Positions 1-9,919 of a stretch of DNA of 64,000 nt are shown here, piece after piece. The first letter of the stretch is position 1. Every line of letters begins with the position of its first letter. Location of the stretch: positions 1,364,001-1,428,000 of the forward strand of contig NZ_BMIB01000003.1 of the NCBI RefSeq assembly GCF_014641615.1, in the 5' to 3' direction. The translations under genes were made by a program, and so were the position numbers. A model generated the notes under the pieces. That model made no database searches. It was not told the origin of the DNA and saw only the letters and a list, made by a program, of their open reading frames with translations. The DNA is from Filimonas zeae (GTDB lineage: Bacteria > Bacteroidota > Bacteroidia > Chitinophagales > Chitinophagaceae).

Positions 1-1867
1 GTACGTCCGCTGTTTCCTGTGCTCCCTGTGGTGCTGCATTGCCCGTATGCGGCAGCCACTTCAGCGCCTCTTCTACAAAGGCAGCAGCACCCGGTGTGGT
101 ATTTACCTGTTCGGGGGTTACAATTCTGTCCTGCGGTAAATGTGCGCTACCCACAGGTATGGTAACCGAAAAAGTACTGCCCTGCCCCGGCGTACTGCTT
201 ACTGCAATAACACCGTGGTGCAGTTTCACCAGCTCTTTAACCATAGCCAGGCCAATGCCAGAGCCTTCCTGGCTGCGGCCCCCTGTGTTTTCCACCCGGT
301 GAAAGCGGTCGAATATGCGGCCCTGCTGCTCTTCCGGAATACCAATACCCGTATCGCTTACCGCTACGGTAACGGCATTATGTAGCTGTACTATACTAAT
401 ATCTATTACGCCCTGGTGGGTATACTTAAAGGCATTGGATACCAGGTTCAGCATAATCTTCTCCCACATATCCCTGTCAGCATACACCGGTGCGGTAATT
501 TCCCCGGCTGTAATCCGCAGTTCCATACCCGCCTTTTCAATGGCAGAACGGAAAGTACTTACCAGGTCTTCTGTAAACGAAACAATATTCACCTGCTCAA
601 ACTGCCCTTCCAGCCGCCCTGCTTCAATACGCGAAAAATCCAGCAGGGTGTTTACCAGCTTCTGCATCCGCAGGGCATTCCGGTAAGCCACTTCCATACG
701 AAAGCGGTTTTCTTCCGAAAGGCTGTCATCCTGCAACGCCTCTTCTACCGGCCCCAGCAATAAGGTAAGCGGGGTACGGAATTCGTGGCTGATATTGGAA
801 AAGAAAGTGGTTTTTGCCCGGTCTATCTCCGCCAGTGCTTCTGCCCTTTTCCGTTCTTCTTCCAGGGAGTGTACGTTGGCAAAACTGGTAGCTATCTGGT
901 CGCTGAGCAGCGAAAAAAAGCCTGCATATTTTTCATCCAGCAGCCGGTACGGGTTTACACCTATAACCAGCGCGCCGTATAAACCCTTAGAGGTGGCCTG
1001 TTGCAAGGGCAGTACCATCATTTTGTCGGGTGCTACGGCCCATGCGCCCGATGGCATTTCTCCTATAACTGTCTTCAGCTGTTCCTGCACCTGCCATTGC
1101 CTTTCTTCTGCCGCTTTTTTTACCTTTTCAGCAAAAAGTCCCTTATCTGTCAGGTTGAAAATGGCAGGCACCTGCTGTTGCGCTGCACCCAGTTGTGTAT
1201 GATGAGAAAGCCGGAAAACATCCCCTTCCGCCTCGTAAAACAGGGCAAACGGAAAATCGTGCGTGTTTTCGGCCAGGGTTTCAATAGTCTTAGCTGCTAT
1301 ATCACTATTGCTGCGGCAATCGTTCAGCCGTTTGCCCAGGGTGGTAAGGGTGCGCAGCTGCCTGCCGCTGATTACCTTGTCGGTATCATCGGTGTTATAA
1401 CAGATCATACCTTCCGTGCCACCGTTATCGCCCGGTATGGGTGTATAAGAGAAGGTGTAATAGGTTTCTTCGGCATAACCATTCCGCTCCATAATCAGCA
1501 ACTGCGATTCGGTATAAATGCCCTCATCCTTCTCCATTACCTGCTTCAGCATAGGGTCAATATCTTTCCAGATATCTTTCCACACCACAGAGGCGGGTTT
1601 ACCCAGCGCCTGCGGATGTTTGCCGCCCACAATGGCTTTATAAGGATCGTTGTAGAATTTTATCAACTCTTTACCCCAGCCAATCCAGATAGGCTGGCGG
1701 GAAGTAAGCATAATACGTATACAGGTACGCAGGCTGTGTGGCCAGGTGTGCACAGGCCCCAGTGATGTGGCTGACCAGTCAATTTCCCTTATCCTCTGTC
1801 CTAATTCACCTCCTCCTGCAAGAAATTCCGGTACCGGCATTGTTTCAGTAAGCGTTTTGTCAGACAT
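1..1867 (-). CDS. PAS/GAF sensor histidine kinase, probably hybrid (3' end outside window)
   Basis: The reading frame opens at the ATG at 1867 and runs off the left edge without a stop, so only about 622 residues are visible. An N-terminal PAS-like region (about 25-170, with WSATSLGPVHTWP) is followed by a GAF-like region (about 185-335). The kinase core follows: H-box SNISHEFRTPL with His361, N-box NLVSNAFKYT, then DTGIGIP and GSGIGLAMVKELV for ATP binding. After the ATPase domain comes a linker of the EEALKWLP type, which in this family usually leads to a receiver domain, so a hybrid kinase is likely (inference). No membrane segment is seen, so it is probably cytoplasmic. It follows the MBL/rhodanese gene on the same strand, but a terminator separates them. 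Confidence 0.9.
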   Translation of the reverse strand, partial: MSDKTLTETMPVPEFLAGGGELGQRIREIDWSATSLGPVHTWPHSLRTCIRIMLTSRQPIWIGWGKELIKFYNDPYKAIVGGKHPQALGKPASVVWKDIWKDIDPMLKQVMEKDEGIYTESQLLIMERNGYAEETYYTFSYTPIPGDNGGTEGMICYNTDDTDKVISGRQLRTLTTLGKRLNDCRSNSDIAAKTIETLAENTHDFPFALFYEAEGDVFRLSHHTQLGAAQQQVPAIFNLTDKGLFAEKVKKAAEERQWQVQEQLKTVIGEMPSGAWAVAPDKMMVLPLQQATSKGLYGALVIGVNPYRLLDEKYAGFFSLLSDQIATSFANVHSLEEERKRAEALAEIDRAKTTFFSNISHEFRTPLTLLLGPVEEALQDDSLSEENRFRMEVAYRNALRMQKLVNTLLDFSRIEAGRLEGQFEQVNIVSFTEDLVSTFRSAIEKAGMELRITAGEITAPVYADRDMWEKIMLNLVSNAFKYTHQGVIDISIVQLHNAVTVAVSDTGIGIPEEQQGRIFDRFHRVENTGGRSQEGSGIGLAMVKELVKLHHGVIAVSSTPGQGSTFSVTIPVGSAHLPQDRIVTPEQVNTTPGAAAFVEEALKWLPHTGNAAPQGAQETADV

Positions 1868-1920
1868 GTTGTTAAAAATACCCCAAAACACTTATACTCA
1901 ATACGCATGCCGTTATTGCA

Positions 1921-1950
1921 AAAAAAGAGGAGCCTGTTGCCAGGCCCCTC
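1921..1950 (-). terminator. Intrinsic terminator of the MBL/rhodanese gene
   Basis: On the minus strand a stem GAGGGGCCTG / CAGGCTCCTC (one mismatch) is followed by seven T residues. It lies about 40 bp past the stop codon of the MBL/rhodanese gene and ahead of the kinase start. Confidence 0.75.
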
Positions 1951-1988
1951 ATCATGGGTATGTATTCTTTGTACTCGGGAAAAACAAA

Positions 1989-3395
1989 TTAAGCAACCGG
2001 TGCAGGCTCGGTAAGGTTAAACTTACCGGTAGTTTTAATAGCCCCCATACCACCGTTTACATCAATCAGATTATTATAACCTCTGGCTTTCAGAATAGAA
2101 ATAAATATCATAGAACGGTAACCACCTGCGCAATGCACGTAGTAGGTTTTAGAAGCATCTACCTGGTCCATGGTATCATTCAGAAAATCCAGTGGCAATG
2201 TTTTAGCGGTATCAATGTGGCCCGAGTTAAATTCACCCGGCTTACGCACGTCCAGAATATCAATGTCCGAAGCAGTATAAGCATCATGCAGTTCATCTGC
2301 GCTGATACTAACAATGCTGTCTGTTTCTTTACCCGCAGCAGCCCATGCTTCCACACCACCTTCCAGGTAGCCAATAGCATTGTCGTACCCTACACGGGCC
2401 AGGCGTGTTACCACTTCTTCTGCACGGCCTTCATCGGTAATCAGCAGAATAGGGTGTTTGTGGTCGGTAATCAGCGCACCTACCCAGGGGGCAAAGTTGC
2501 CGTCAATACCAATATTAATAGAATTGGGTATAAATCCTTTGGCAAACACCTGCGGTTTGCGGGTATCCAGCAGTAAAGCACCGGTTTCATTGGCAACCGC
2601 CTCAAATGCAACTGCATCCAGCGCACGGGTACCGTGTTTTACCACCTCTTCAATATTATCATACCCCTGCTGGTTCATCATTACGTTGGTAGGAAAATAA
2701 GCAGGCGGGGGCAGTAAACCGGTAGTAACTTCTTTTACAAATTCCTCTTCTGTCATATCAGCACGCAACGCGTAGTTGGTTTGCTTCTGATGGCCTAAAG
2801 TATCGGAAGTTTCTTTACTCATGTTTTTACCGCAGGCACTACCGGCGCCATGTGCAGGGTATACCACCACATCATCAGCCAGGTGCATAATACGGTCGCG
2901 CAATGAATGGAACATCATACCAGCCAGTTCCTCTTTGCTCTTGCCTACAAACTGCTGTGCCAGATCAGGACGGCCAACATCGCCTATAAACAGGGTATCG
3001 CCCGAAAACAGCGCTACGTTTTTACCGCTGGCATCAGATAACAGATAGCAGGATGATTCCAGGGTATGGCCTGGTGTATGAATAAGCGTGATAGTTACAT
3101 CACCTACTTTAAACACTTCGTTGTCTTTACCAATATGCGCTTCGAAAGAAGGCTTTGCAGAAGGGCCGTATACAATAGATGCACCGGTAGCCTTTGCCAG
3201 ATCAACGTGACCAGAAACGAAATCTGCGTGAAAATGGGTTTCGAATATATATTTAATAGTAGCACCGTTCGCCTTCGCCTTCTCTACATAAGGTTTTGTC
3301 TCACGCAAAGGATCAATAATAGCGGCTTCATTGCCACTCTGAATATAATATGCACCCTGTGCCAGGCAACCCGTATAAATCTGTTCAACTTTCAT
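1989..3395 (-). CDS. MBL-fold hydrolase with two rhodanese domains (persulfide dioxygenase-like)
   Basis: 468 residues. The N-terminal half is a metallo-beta-lactamase fold with THFHADF (His54, His56, Asp58), His63, HTPGHT and GDTLFIGDVGRPDL, the ligand pattern of ETHE1-like persulfide dioxygenases. Two rhodanese domains follow. The first (about 265-360) has no cysteine at its catalytic loop position (LLITDEGRAEE) and is probably structural; the second carries HCAGGYRS with Cys422 and is likely a working sulfurtransferase. The family oxidises glutathione or low-molecular persulfides to sulfite in the cytoplasm and couples this to sulfur transfer. It stands alone, with its own terminator downstream and a Crp/Fnr-like palindrome about 60 bp upstream. 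Substrate is inferred from family only. Confidence 0.93.
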   Translation of the reverse strand: MKVEQIYTGCLAQGAYYIQSGNEAAIIDPLRETKPYVEKAKANGATIKYIFETHFHADFVSGHVDLAKATGASIVYGPSAKPSFEAHIGKDNEVFKVGDVTITLIHTPGHTLESSCYLLSDASGKNVALFSGDTLFIGDVGRPDLAQQFVGKSKEELAGMMFHSLRDRIMHLADDVVVYPAHGAGSACGKNMSKETSDTLGHQKQTNYALRADMTEEEFVKEVTTGLLPPPAYFPTNVMMNQQGYDNIEEVVKHGTRALDAVAFEAVANETGALLLDTRKPQVFAKGFIPNSINIGIDGNFAPWVGALITDHKHPILLITDEGRAEEVVTRLARVGYDNAIGYLEGGVEAWAAAGKETDSIVSISADELHDAYTASDIDILDVRKPGEFNSGHIDTAKTLPLDFLNDTMDQVDASKTYYVHCAGGYRSMIFISILKARGYNNLIDVNGGMGAIKTTGKFNLTEPAPVA

Positions 3396-3454
3396 AAGCG
3401 TTCTTTTCTACTGTGATTAACAATGCAAATGTGACATATTATTTATTTCCTGAT

Positions 3455-3470
3455 TGTGACATTTGTTACA
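3455..3470. promoter_or_regulatory. Crp/Fnr-type palindrome upstream of the MBL/rhodanese gene
   Basis: TGTGACATTTGTTACA fits the TGTnA-N6-TnACA pattern bound by Crp/Fnr regulators. A second half-site (ATGTGACAT) lies at about 3430. It is 60-75 bp upstream of the ATG at 3395. Crp/Fnr proteins in Bacteroidota often answer to nitrosative or redox stress, which would suit a sulfur-oxidising enzyme; the regulator itself is not in this window. Confidence 0.4.
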
Positions 3471-3676
3471 TTTAAGAAGATTCTTTAAAAGCTGCCGTAA
3501 CAGCAAGCGGAAAAATACAGATAAAACCCGCCCATAAAAGGCAGCAATCCATATAAAAAACTGATTAACAACCCATTAAACACACCCGCATTTTACCGCG
3601 CTTTTTTTAACCGATTGCCTGTATGGTTTAATCGGAAATTAAGATTATCTACAGAATAGATTGGTAAGTTTACAAT

Positions 3677-4375
3677 ATGTATACAACCATCCGACTGATC
3701 GTAGCATCCCTGCTACTGTGTACTTCTGTGTGCGCCCAGCAACAAAAGGATACCAGCTTTCCTTCGCCGCTGCGCCCCCTCATCATTCCCACCGCCATGG
3801 TTGCCTACGGCGTAGCTGCCCTGCACACCTCCGTACTGGAAAACTGGAATACAGAGGTACATGAACGTGTAGCGGTAGATCATCCCGAAAAAAAAATACA
3901 TATAGATGATTACCTGCAATGGTCACCAGCCGTAGCCGTATACGCCTTAAACCTTACGGGTATAAAAGGCAAACACCGCATTATAGACCGCACTTTTCTG
4001 TTTGGCTTATCCAATCTTATCCAGGGGGGTGTTACCCATGTGGTAAAGAGAGCGGTACAGGAGCCAAGGCCCGATAAATCCAACAACCTCTCCTTCCCTT
4101 CCGGCCATACGGCTACCGCCTTTGCCAACGCCGAGTTTATGCGTATGGAATACAAAGATGTATCGCCCTGGTATGGTATAGCCGGTTATGCCGCAGCTGC
4201 CACCACCGGTTACCTGAGAATGTATAACAACCGGCATTGGTTAAGCGATGTAATTGCAGGCGCGGGTGTGGGCATATTGTCTACCCAGGCAGCTTATTTT
4301 CTGTACCCACGGGTAGTAAAGCTTCTCGTTAAAAAACCATCCCAATCTCCTTATGCGGGCAACGCAGGCCTGTAG
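3677..4375 (+). CDS. PAP2-superfamily phosphatase, exported
   Basis: 232 residues. A signal peptide (cleavage near SVCAQQQ) precedes a compact PAP2 domain. All three signature motifs are present: KX6RP (Lys124 to Arg131-Pro132), PSGH (141-144) and RX5HX3D (Arg181, His187, Asp191). These residues form the phosphohistidine active site of phosphatidic-acid and undecaprenyl-pyrophosphate phosphatases. Hydrophobic segments around the motifs suggest membrane attachment with the active site on the periplasmic side. The short leader (a TAAGTTTA box lies only a few bases before the ATG) suggests a nearly leaderless transcript. Substrate, lipid phosphate or undecaprenyl-PP, cannot be told from the sequence. 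Confidence 0.92.
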   Translation: MYTTIRLIVASLLLCTSVCAQQQKDTSFPSPLRPLIIPTAMVAYGVAALHTSVLENWNTEVHERVAVDHPEKKIHIDDYLQWSPAVAVYALNLTGIKGKHRIIDRTFLFGLSNLIQGGVTHVVKRAVQEPRPDKSNNLSFPSGHTATAFANAEFMRMEYKDVSPWYGIAGYAAAATTGYLRMYNNRHWLSDVIAGAGVGILSTQAAYFLYPRVVKLLVKKPSQSPYAGNAGL

Positions 4376-4498
4376 TAAACCCACGCGCGGCGTTTGTCAT
4401 AACTACTGAATCTATGGTATCCGAAACCGGTTTCAGCGCTTTTCAGTGCCTGTTTGTACCCTGTTTACGTTACCTTGCGGCTTTTATCCGGTATTCTC

Positions 4499-6757
4499 AT
4501 GAGAAAAAGCTGTTACTACCTCTTCCTTCCGTGCATTCTGTTACTTCTGTTATATCCGGCTTTTACTCCCCTGCACGCCCAAACCCCGGCCACACTTGCA
4601 CAGCTGGAAGCCCGGCTGCTGAAAGGCGAATTTGATACCGGCCTGGTGTCGGATCTCATGCGCACCGGACGCTTTTTTATTGATAAAAACGGCAGCGCAC
4701 CGGCTGATATAGACAGCGCTTTGCGCACCGCCGGCAATCTGGCCAATGCCAGCCGCAAAAACAACTACCAGCGCGGCATAGGGCTGGCACAGCTGCTACA
4801 GGCTATGGCACAGCGGGAAACCGGGCAGCAGCAGGAAGCCCGGCGCACCACACTACAGGCTTTCAGGCACCTGAGCCAGTATGGCACCCTGGAAGACCAG
4901 GCCGAAGCTATTCTGGAGCACGGGGCCGCTTACGACAACAGCGATAAAGAAATTGCAGAAAAAATAAAGTATTACGAACAGGGCGCAGCGCTTTACGGCC
5001 GCCTGAACCGGACGCTGAAACAGGCCCAGCTGAAAGAATTTATAGGCGATCTGTATCATGTAAAAAGAGATTACAGTACTGCTATAGATGTACTTACCCA
5101 ATCGCTGGCGCTGTACCAGCGTGTGCACTACAACCGGTTACAGGGCATTTACGCTTTAATGGGCGTAGTATATTCCGAGCTGGATATGTATGTAAAAGCA
5201 CTGCAATACAACCTGATGGCCGTTAAAACAGCAGAACAGCTGGGCGATAACAGCAGCCTTATGATTGCCATTTACAACCGGCTGGGCGTGTTTTATGCAG
5301 ACACGTATGCTGACAGCCTGGCCATAGTATATTATACCAAAGGCCTTAAACTGGCGCGTCAGCTGAAAGACAGTTCCGGCATTCAAAACCTGCTGATTAA
5401 CCTTTCGGATATTTATAAACAAACCAAACGCTACCAGCAGGCATTAGATACCCTTAAACTGGCAGAAAGCATACAGCCGCTTACGGATGATAACGACAGG
5501 GCTTATTTTGCCATGCTGTACCTGAAAACGCTGATACCGCTGCAAAACATGGTAAAAGCCAAACCTTATTTTGAACAGCTCAACAGCCTGTATAATAATG
5601 GCAACCTGCACCCCAGGGTACAACAATCTGTACGGTTGCAGCTGGCTACCTACCTGCAGGCCAATAAACAGTACGCCGCATCTGCCCCTTTTTTATCCGC
5701 CTTCGACCAGCATAAAAAAGAATATCCGGTATCTGTACAGCGTAGCGCCATTGCAGAGCGGTTGTGGGCAAAAGCAGATTCAGCCGCCGGTAACATTGCT
5801 GCCGCACTGGAACATTTTCAGCAATACAAAGCCTTATCAGATTCCGCCTTATCTATAGATAAGGCCCGGCAGATGGGGCAATTACAGCTGGCGTTTGAAA
5901 CAGAGAAGAAAGACAAAGACATAGCCCTGCTGCAACACCGGGATACCCTGCAGCAAACCAGCCTGCAACGCGAAAGAAACATACGGCATATTATTATAGG
6001 CGCTGTTATATTGCTGCTGGCGTTTTGCGGCACTTTGTACCAGGCTTACCGCATTAAACAAAAAGCAAACGGCCAGTTGAAACAACAGCAGCACGCTATT
6101 CACCAACAGAACGAACAACTGAAAAAGCTGCTGGGCGAAAAAGAGTGGCTGCTGAAAGAGATTCACCACCGGGTAAAAAACAACCTGCAGATTGTTATAA
6201 GCCTGCTCAACAGCCAGAGCGCTTACCTGGATAACGAAGCCGCCATTGCCGCTATACAAAACAGTCAGCACCGCATGCACGCCATGTCGCTGATACACCA
6301 GAAACTGTATCAGACCGATAACCTTACCACCATTAATATGCCCTGGTATTTCCGCGAGCTGGCCGATTACATGAAGCATTGCTTTAGCATTGAGCGGAAA
6401 ATTGAATTTGCCCTGAACATTGCACCGGTTGAGCTGGATGTGGTGCAGGCCGTACCCGTGGGGCTGATACTGAACGAAGCAGTAAGCAATGCCATTAAAT
6501 ACGCCTTCCCCGGCAACCGCCGCGGCACCATTTCCATATCTCTGCAAACAGCGGGTGAACACTGCCTGCTTTCCATTGCGGATAATGGTATTGGCTTACC
6601 CGAAGGGTTTGACCCTGCCGCCAGCGATTCACTGGGCATGAATCTGATGCAGGGGTTGAGCGCCCAGCTGGGTGGCGAACTGGAATTACTGAATGATAAT
6701 GGTTTGTTTATCCGCCTGCGCTTTACTACTACGCATACACTTCCGGTTAGCAACTGA
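4499..6757 (+). CDS. TPR-containing sensor histidine kinase, HisKA_2 type
   Basis: 752 residues from the chosen start MRKSCYYLF; an upstream ATG at 4454 would put extra residues ahead of an obvious signal peptide (cleavage near LHAQTPA), so 4499 is preferred. Residues about 60-430 form helical TPR repeats predicted to be periplasmic. One membrane helix (about 500-520, IIIGAVILLLAF) leads to a coiled coil and a HisKA_2 domain with EIHHRVKNNLQ (His556/557), N-box NEAVSNAIKYAFP and ADNGIGLP. This kinase class typically pairs with LytTR-type or CheY-like regulators in Bacteroidota, but no partner lies next to it. The gene converges on the subtilase downstream. Confidence 0.92.
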   Translation: MRKSCYYLFLPCILLLLLYPAFTPLHAQTPATLAQLEARLLKGEFDTGLVSDLMRTGRFFIDKNGSAPADIDSALRTAGNLANASRKNNYQRGIGLAQLLQAMAQRETGQQQEARRTTLQAFRHLSQYGTLEDQAEAILEHGAAYDNSDKEIAEKIKYYEQGAALYGRLNRTLKQAQLKEFIGDLYHVKRDYSTAIDVLTQSLALYQRVHYNRLQGIYALMGVVYSELDMYVKALQYNLMAVKTAEQLGDNSSLMIAIYNRLGVFYADTYADSLAIVYYTKGLKLARQLKDSSGIQNLLINLSDIYKQTKRYQQALDTLKLAESIQPLTDDNDRAYFAMLYLKTLIPLQNMVKAKPYFEQLNSLYNNGNLHPRVQQSVRLQLATYLQANKQYAASAPFLSAFDQHKKEYPVSVQRSAIAERLWAKADSAAGNIAAALEHFQQYKALSDSALSIDKARQMGQLQLAFETEKKDKDIALLQHRDTLQQTSLQRERNIRHIIIGAVILLLAFCGTLYQAYRIKQKANGQLKQQQHAIHQQNEQLKKLLGEKEWLLKEIHHRVKNNLQIVISLLNSQSAYLDNEAAIAAIQNSQHRMHAMSLIHQKLYQTDNLTTINMPWYFRELADYMKHCFSIERKIEFALNIAPVELDVVQAVPVGLILNEAVSNAIKYAFPGNRRGTISISLQTAGEHCLLSIADNGIGLPEGFDPAASDSLGMNLMQGLSAQLGGELELLNDNGLFIRLRFTTTHTLPVSN

Positions 6758-6817
6758 TACAGAAAGTAGCGCAACAACTGTTCTGGCATAGCGTGCTGCA
6801 CTGCAAACGTGACGGTT

Positions 6818-8476
6818 TTAGCGGCCCCGTGTAAATGCCTCAGCCAGCTCTACCGCACGGTATGCGTTTACAATGCCTGCCGTGCGGCATAACGCTGCCA
6901 TTGTTATAAGCTGCCGGTTGGTTTGTGGCTGGTATACCATGCCCTCCACTTTGGTTACAGAGGCTTCAATCAGCTGTTTTATCTGCACGGCAGACAATTG
7001 GGGGTAATAGGCTTTTAGTACCGCCGCAATTCCGGTTACCACCGGTGCGGCCATACTGGTACCGCTACGTGGCTGGTACTCATGCACTATTGTTCCGGCC
7101 CGCAGCAGCCCTACGGTAGAATACACCTGCATACCGGGGGCAAACACATCTACTGTTTCGCGGCCGTAATTAGAAAAAGGAGAAACCAGTTCTTCCCGCA
7201 GCGGGCCGCTGGCACCTACAGTAAGCATATTGGGTATTAACCGCCGGCTTTTACGGTAACGATTGGTGGGGTAATCAGGTAAACTATCCAGGTTAATACC
7301 GCTGTTACCTGCCGCCTTAACTATCAGTACATCTTTACGCCTGGCATACTCAATGGCTTCTTCCACCCACTGCTGCTGTGGAGACCAGGCTTTGCCAAAA
7401 CTCATGTTAATAATCTGCGCCCCATTGTCTACTGCATACCGTATGGCCAGCGCCACATCTTTATCGTGCTCATCGCCATCGGGCGTAACCCGCACCATCA
7501 TCAGCTGCACGTTATCAGCAATGCCATCTACCCCTATGCCGTTATTACGCACCGCGCCAATAATGCCCGAGGCATGTGTGCCGTGCAGCATGTTTTCTGC
7601 CATTACATTACTGTTGCCATAAAAGCGGTCTTTCAAATTAAAGTAGTCGTCTTTAACTACTGCCGCCCGGTAATCTGCCGGTGGGGTGTCTGGTATTTTT
7701 ACCAGCAGCTGCATGCTGTCCATTACCGGCTTCAACGCCTGGGGTAATGTTTTATTGGTGGTGCCCGGTTTTACTTTGGCAAATAAACGGGCATAGAAAA
7801 AACGCTCCATTTTCAATATCCTGTCATCCGTTGTAAACGCCTCCACCTCTTTACCTGTATAGGTATCCATTGCCAGCAGGTGCTGAAACAGGGTATCCCA
7901 ACGTGGATAGCTGTTTTGCAGGTAAGACTGTAATTCATCTACTGCCCGCTGCGCCTCTGTATTCCGCGCCAATGCCCTGGCACTTCTCAGCCAGTCGCTA
8001 TACAGCTTTCTATCTTTTGCAGCCAGCTGCCGTTCATCTGTAACCTTAGCAAAGCGGCTTTTGTGTGCATAATAAAAGCGTGTACCCTCGTCAGAATCAC
8101 GAATCAGGTTATGGTGTACATCAGCAGTATCGCCTATAAAGTTCCAGCCAAACACATCGCCTTTATATCCGTTGCCATCATTATCCCGGCCATTATTCTG
8201 CTCGCCGGGGTTATGCCATAATACCGGCCGCAGATCTTCATGCAGGGTATCTATACCGGAATCAATTACCGCTACCAGTACTGTGCGGGGTGTTTTACCC
8301 TTCAGCAATGTTGTATAAGCGCTGTTAATACCAATGCCCCACACCCCATCATGCACTTTATCCAGCAAATGCCAGTTCTGCGGCACCGTAGTTTGCTGAG
8401 CAACCGCACCACCCCAACACGCTATCAGGCCGCTCATCAGCCCCGCGCTTAACCGTATAAACATAGTAGTATACAT
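6818..8476 (-). CDS. Secreted S8-family serine peptidase (subtilase)
   Basis: 552 residues; an alternative start MFIRLSAG at 8464 would also give a good signal peptide ending near GGAVAQQ. The catalytic triad is complete: Asp72 in VAVIDSGID, His301 in LHGTHASGI, Ser474 in SGTSMAAP. Asp and His are separated by about 230 residues, much more than in classic subtilisins, because of a helical charged insertion (about 120-290). This enlarged insert is known in some Bacteroidota subtilases. No propeptide domain or C-terminal sorting signal is obvious, and the protein ends soon after the catalytic domain. Likely role: periplasmic or secreted general protease. Confidence 0.93.
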   Translation of the reverse strand: MYTTMFIRLSAGLMSGLIACWGGAVAQQTTVPQNWHLLDKVHDGVWGIGINSAYTTLLKGKTPRTVLVAVIDSGIDTLHEDLRPVLWHNPGEQNNGRDNDGNGYKGDVFGWNFIGDTADVHHNLIRDSDEGTRFYYAHKSRFAKVTDERQLAAKDRKLYSDWLRSARALARNTEAQRAVDELQSYLQNSYPRWDTLFQHLLAMDTYTGKEVEAFTTDDRILKMERFFYARLFAKVKPGTTNKTLPQALKPVMDSMQLLVKIPDTPPADYRAAVVKDDYFNLKDRFYGNSNVMAENMLHGTHASGIIGAVRNNGIGVDGIADNVQLMMVRVTPDGDEHDKDVALAIRYAVDNGAQIINMSFGKAWSPQQQWVEEAIEYARRKDVLIVKAAGNSGINLDSLPDYPTNRYRKSRRLIPNMLTVGASGPLREELVSPFSNYGRETVDVFAPGMQVYSTVGLLRAGTIVHEYQPRSGTSMAAPVVTGIAAVLKAYYPQLSAVQIKQLIEASVTKVEGMVYQPQTNRQLITMAALCRTAGIVNAYRAVELAEAFTRGR

Positions 8477-8547
8477 TATGTAGCTATGTTAAGACGGCTC
8501 AGTACAACTTTTGTCACGGTACGGGATAAAAACCACCGGTAAACCGG

Positions 8548-9819
8548 TTACCTGAAATACACCTGCTTTTTACGAAAGTTAAGACTGGTATTATAACACT
8601 TTAAAAATTCAGTGCCCAACAATCCGTCCAGCGCCGTTTTATCGGTAGCTGCGTCGTACTGCATGTTGTTATCCGTTATCAGGGTTAACATATTGGCAAA
8701 CTCCACCGGCCCAATTTCAGCCCGTTTCAGGTTCGCCCTATCCACCCATACGCTTGTGCCCTCCTGGCCTACCATACTCACTTCATCCCACTGATCCATC
8801 CAGGGTGCTGCCAAAGCTTTTTTACTGGTAAACAGTACATTGTTAGCTGCTCCACAATCAATACCCATTCTCAGCACATGCTCCCCTATGTTCATCATAA
8901 CTACCGGTATATGGCGGCGCATTTCAAACGGCGCAGCGTACTTTACCGGTGGCTGCTGCACGCTGGCAGCGGTATAGTTACCCAGGCTATCTGTTTTTAT
9001 CAGCAACAGGTTCCGCTGCTGCATCCGAAAGCATACTTCAAAATCGCGGATGGTGTTATAACCAATAGAACCCAGCACAGGCAGCCCATCTTCGTAATCT
9101 GCTTCCGGCTCTGGCATTACCATAGCGGCAAAGTTGCGCAGGGTAAATGCCCCTACCTGTAAATTGCGCATGCGGCGTATATTAACGCCTTCCATGCGGC
9201 CATTAATACCCGTATACCCCATTTCAGCAGGCATGGGCAGCAGCGAATCGGTAAAATACTGGCGGTTCAATATCATTTCCGGCGATCCGGTATCCAGTAA
9301 AAACCAGCCTTCCCGGCCGTCCACCGCACCTTTTATGTAAATTAACCCGTTGCGAAAATCAAAGGGTACCGACAGCGTATCCGGCGCTTCCAGCTGCCGC
9401 AAGGCAACCGGCTTTGCCGCACCGGCAATGGTGGCATTCTTTATAATATTCAGTTCGTCAATTTTTCCCTGCCGGTTAATATGATAGCTGGGGGTACCTG
9501 CCTTACCTGTCTGATATTGTAATTCCAGCGAAACCAGCGTACCGGTGCTATCCGGTTCTGCTTTTAGTATACGGTAACCTGTTACTGCAGGAAATTTTTC
9601 CAGTATAGCGGGTATTAACCGCGCGTTAATGCCTCTGGGCAAATTGCCAATACGGCAGCTGTCATCCAGCAGCGGCAGCATCAGGGCAGTATTATGCTGC
9701 GCAAGTGCCTGGTAAACACTGTCTGTTTTTTCAGTAAAATGTTGCTGTTGTGCCTGTATTTTACCGGTGCCGGATAGTACTATACCCAGTGCAGCGGCCC
9801 ATGTGTAGTTCAGTTTCAT
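8548..9819 (-). CDS. Retropepsin-like aspartyl protease family protein, exported
   Basis: 423 residues from MKLNYTWAA; nine extra residues upstream (from 9846) would spoil the signal peptide, so 9819 is chosen. The N-terminal 130 residues are unassigned. Residue 170 onward looks like a duplicated pepsin/retropepsin fold: GWFLLDTGSPEMIL carries Asp176-Thr-Gly, and a second copy MGIDCGAANNVLF carries Asp321-Cys-Gly. The second motif has Cys in place of Thr/Ser, so whether both halves form one bilobal active site is uncertain. The protein is probably periplasmic. It sits between the subtilase and a coiled-coil membrane protein on the same strand; a terminator-like hairpin separates it from the latter. 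Confidence 0.8.
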   Translation of the reverse strand: MKLNYTWAAALGIVLSGTGKIQAQQQHFTEKTDSVYQALAQHNTALMLPLLDDSCRIGNLPRGINARLIPAILEKFPAVTGYRILKAEPDSTGTLVSLELQYQTGKAGTPSYHINRQGKIDELNIIKNATIAGAAKPVALRQLEAPDTLSVPFDFRNGLIYIKGAVDGREGWFLLDTGSPEMILNRQYFTDSLLPMPAEMGYTGINGRMEGVNIRRMRNLQVGAFTLRNFAAMVMPEPEADYEDGLPVLGSIGYNTIRDFEVCFRMQQRNLLLIKTDSLGNYTAASVQQPPVKYAAPFEMRRHIPVVMMNIGEHVLRMGIDCGAANNVLFTSKKALAAPWMDQWDEVSMVGQEGTSVWVDRANLKRAEIGPVEFANMLTLITDNNMQYDAATDKTALDGLLGTEFLKCYNTSLNFRKKQVYFR

Positions 9820-9919
9820 AATCAGTTTGTACCCTGTATAACACATAAACGCAGAAAATTACCCCATGCGGAGCGGAAAAGTTTGTTCTTCATCCGCCGG
9901 AAAACAGCACTGAAAATGC

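Noticed and set aside
1001..1765. 254-residue plus-strand frame
   Set aside because: It is antisense to the sensor kinase, whose PAS, GAF, H-box and ATPase motifs are clear on the minus strand.
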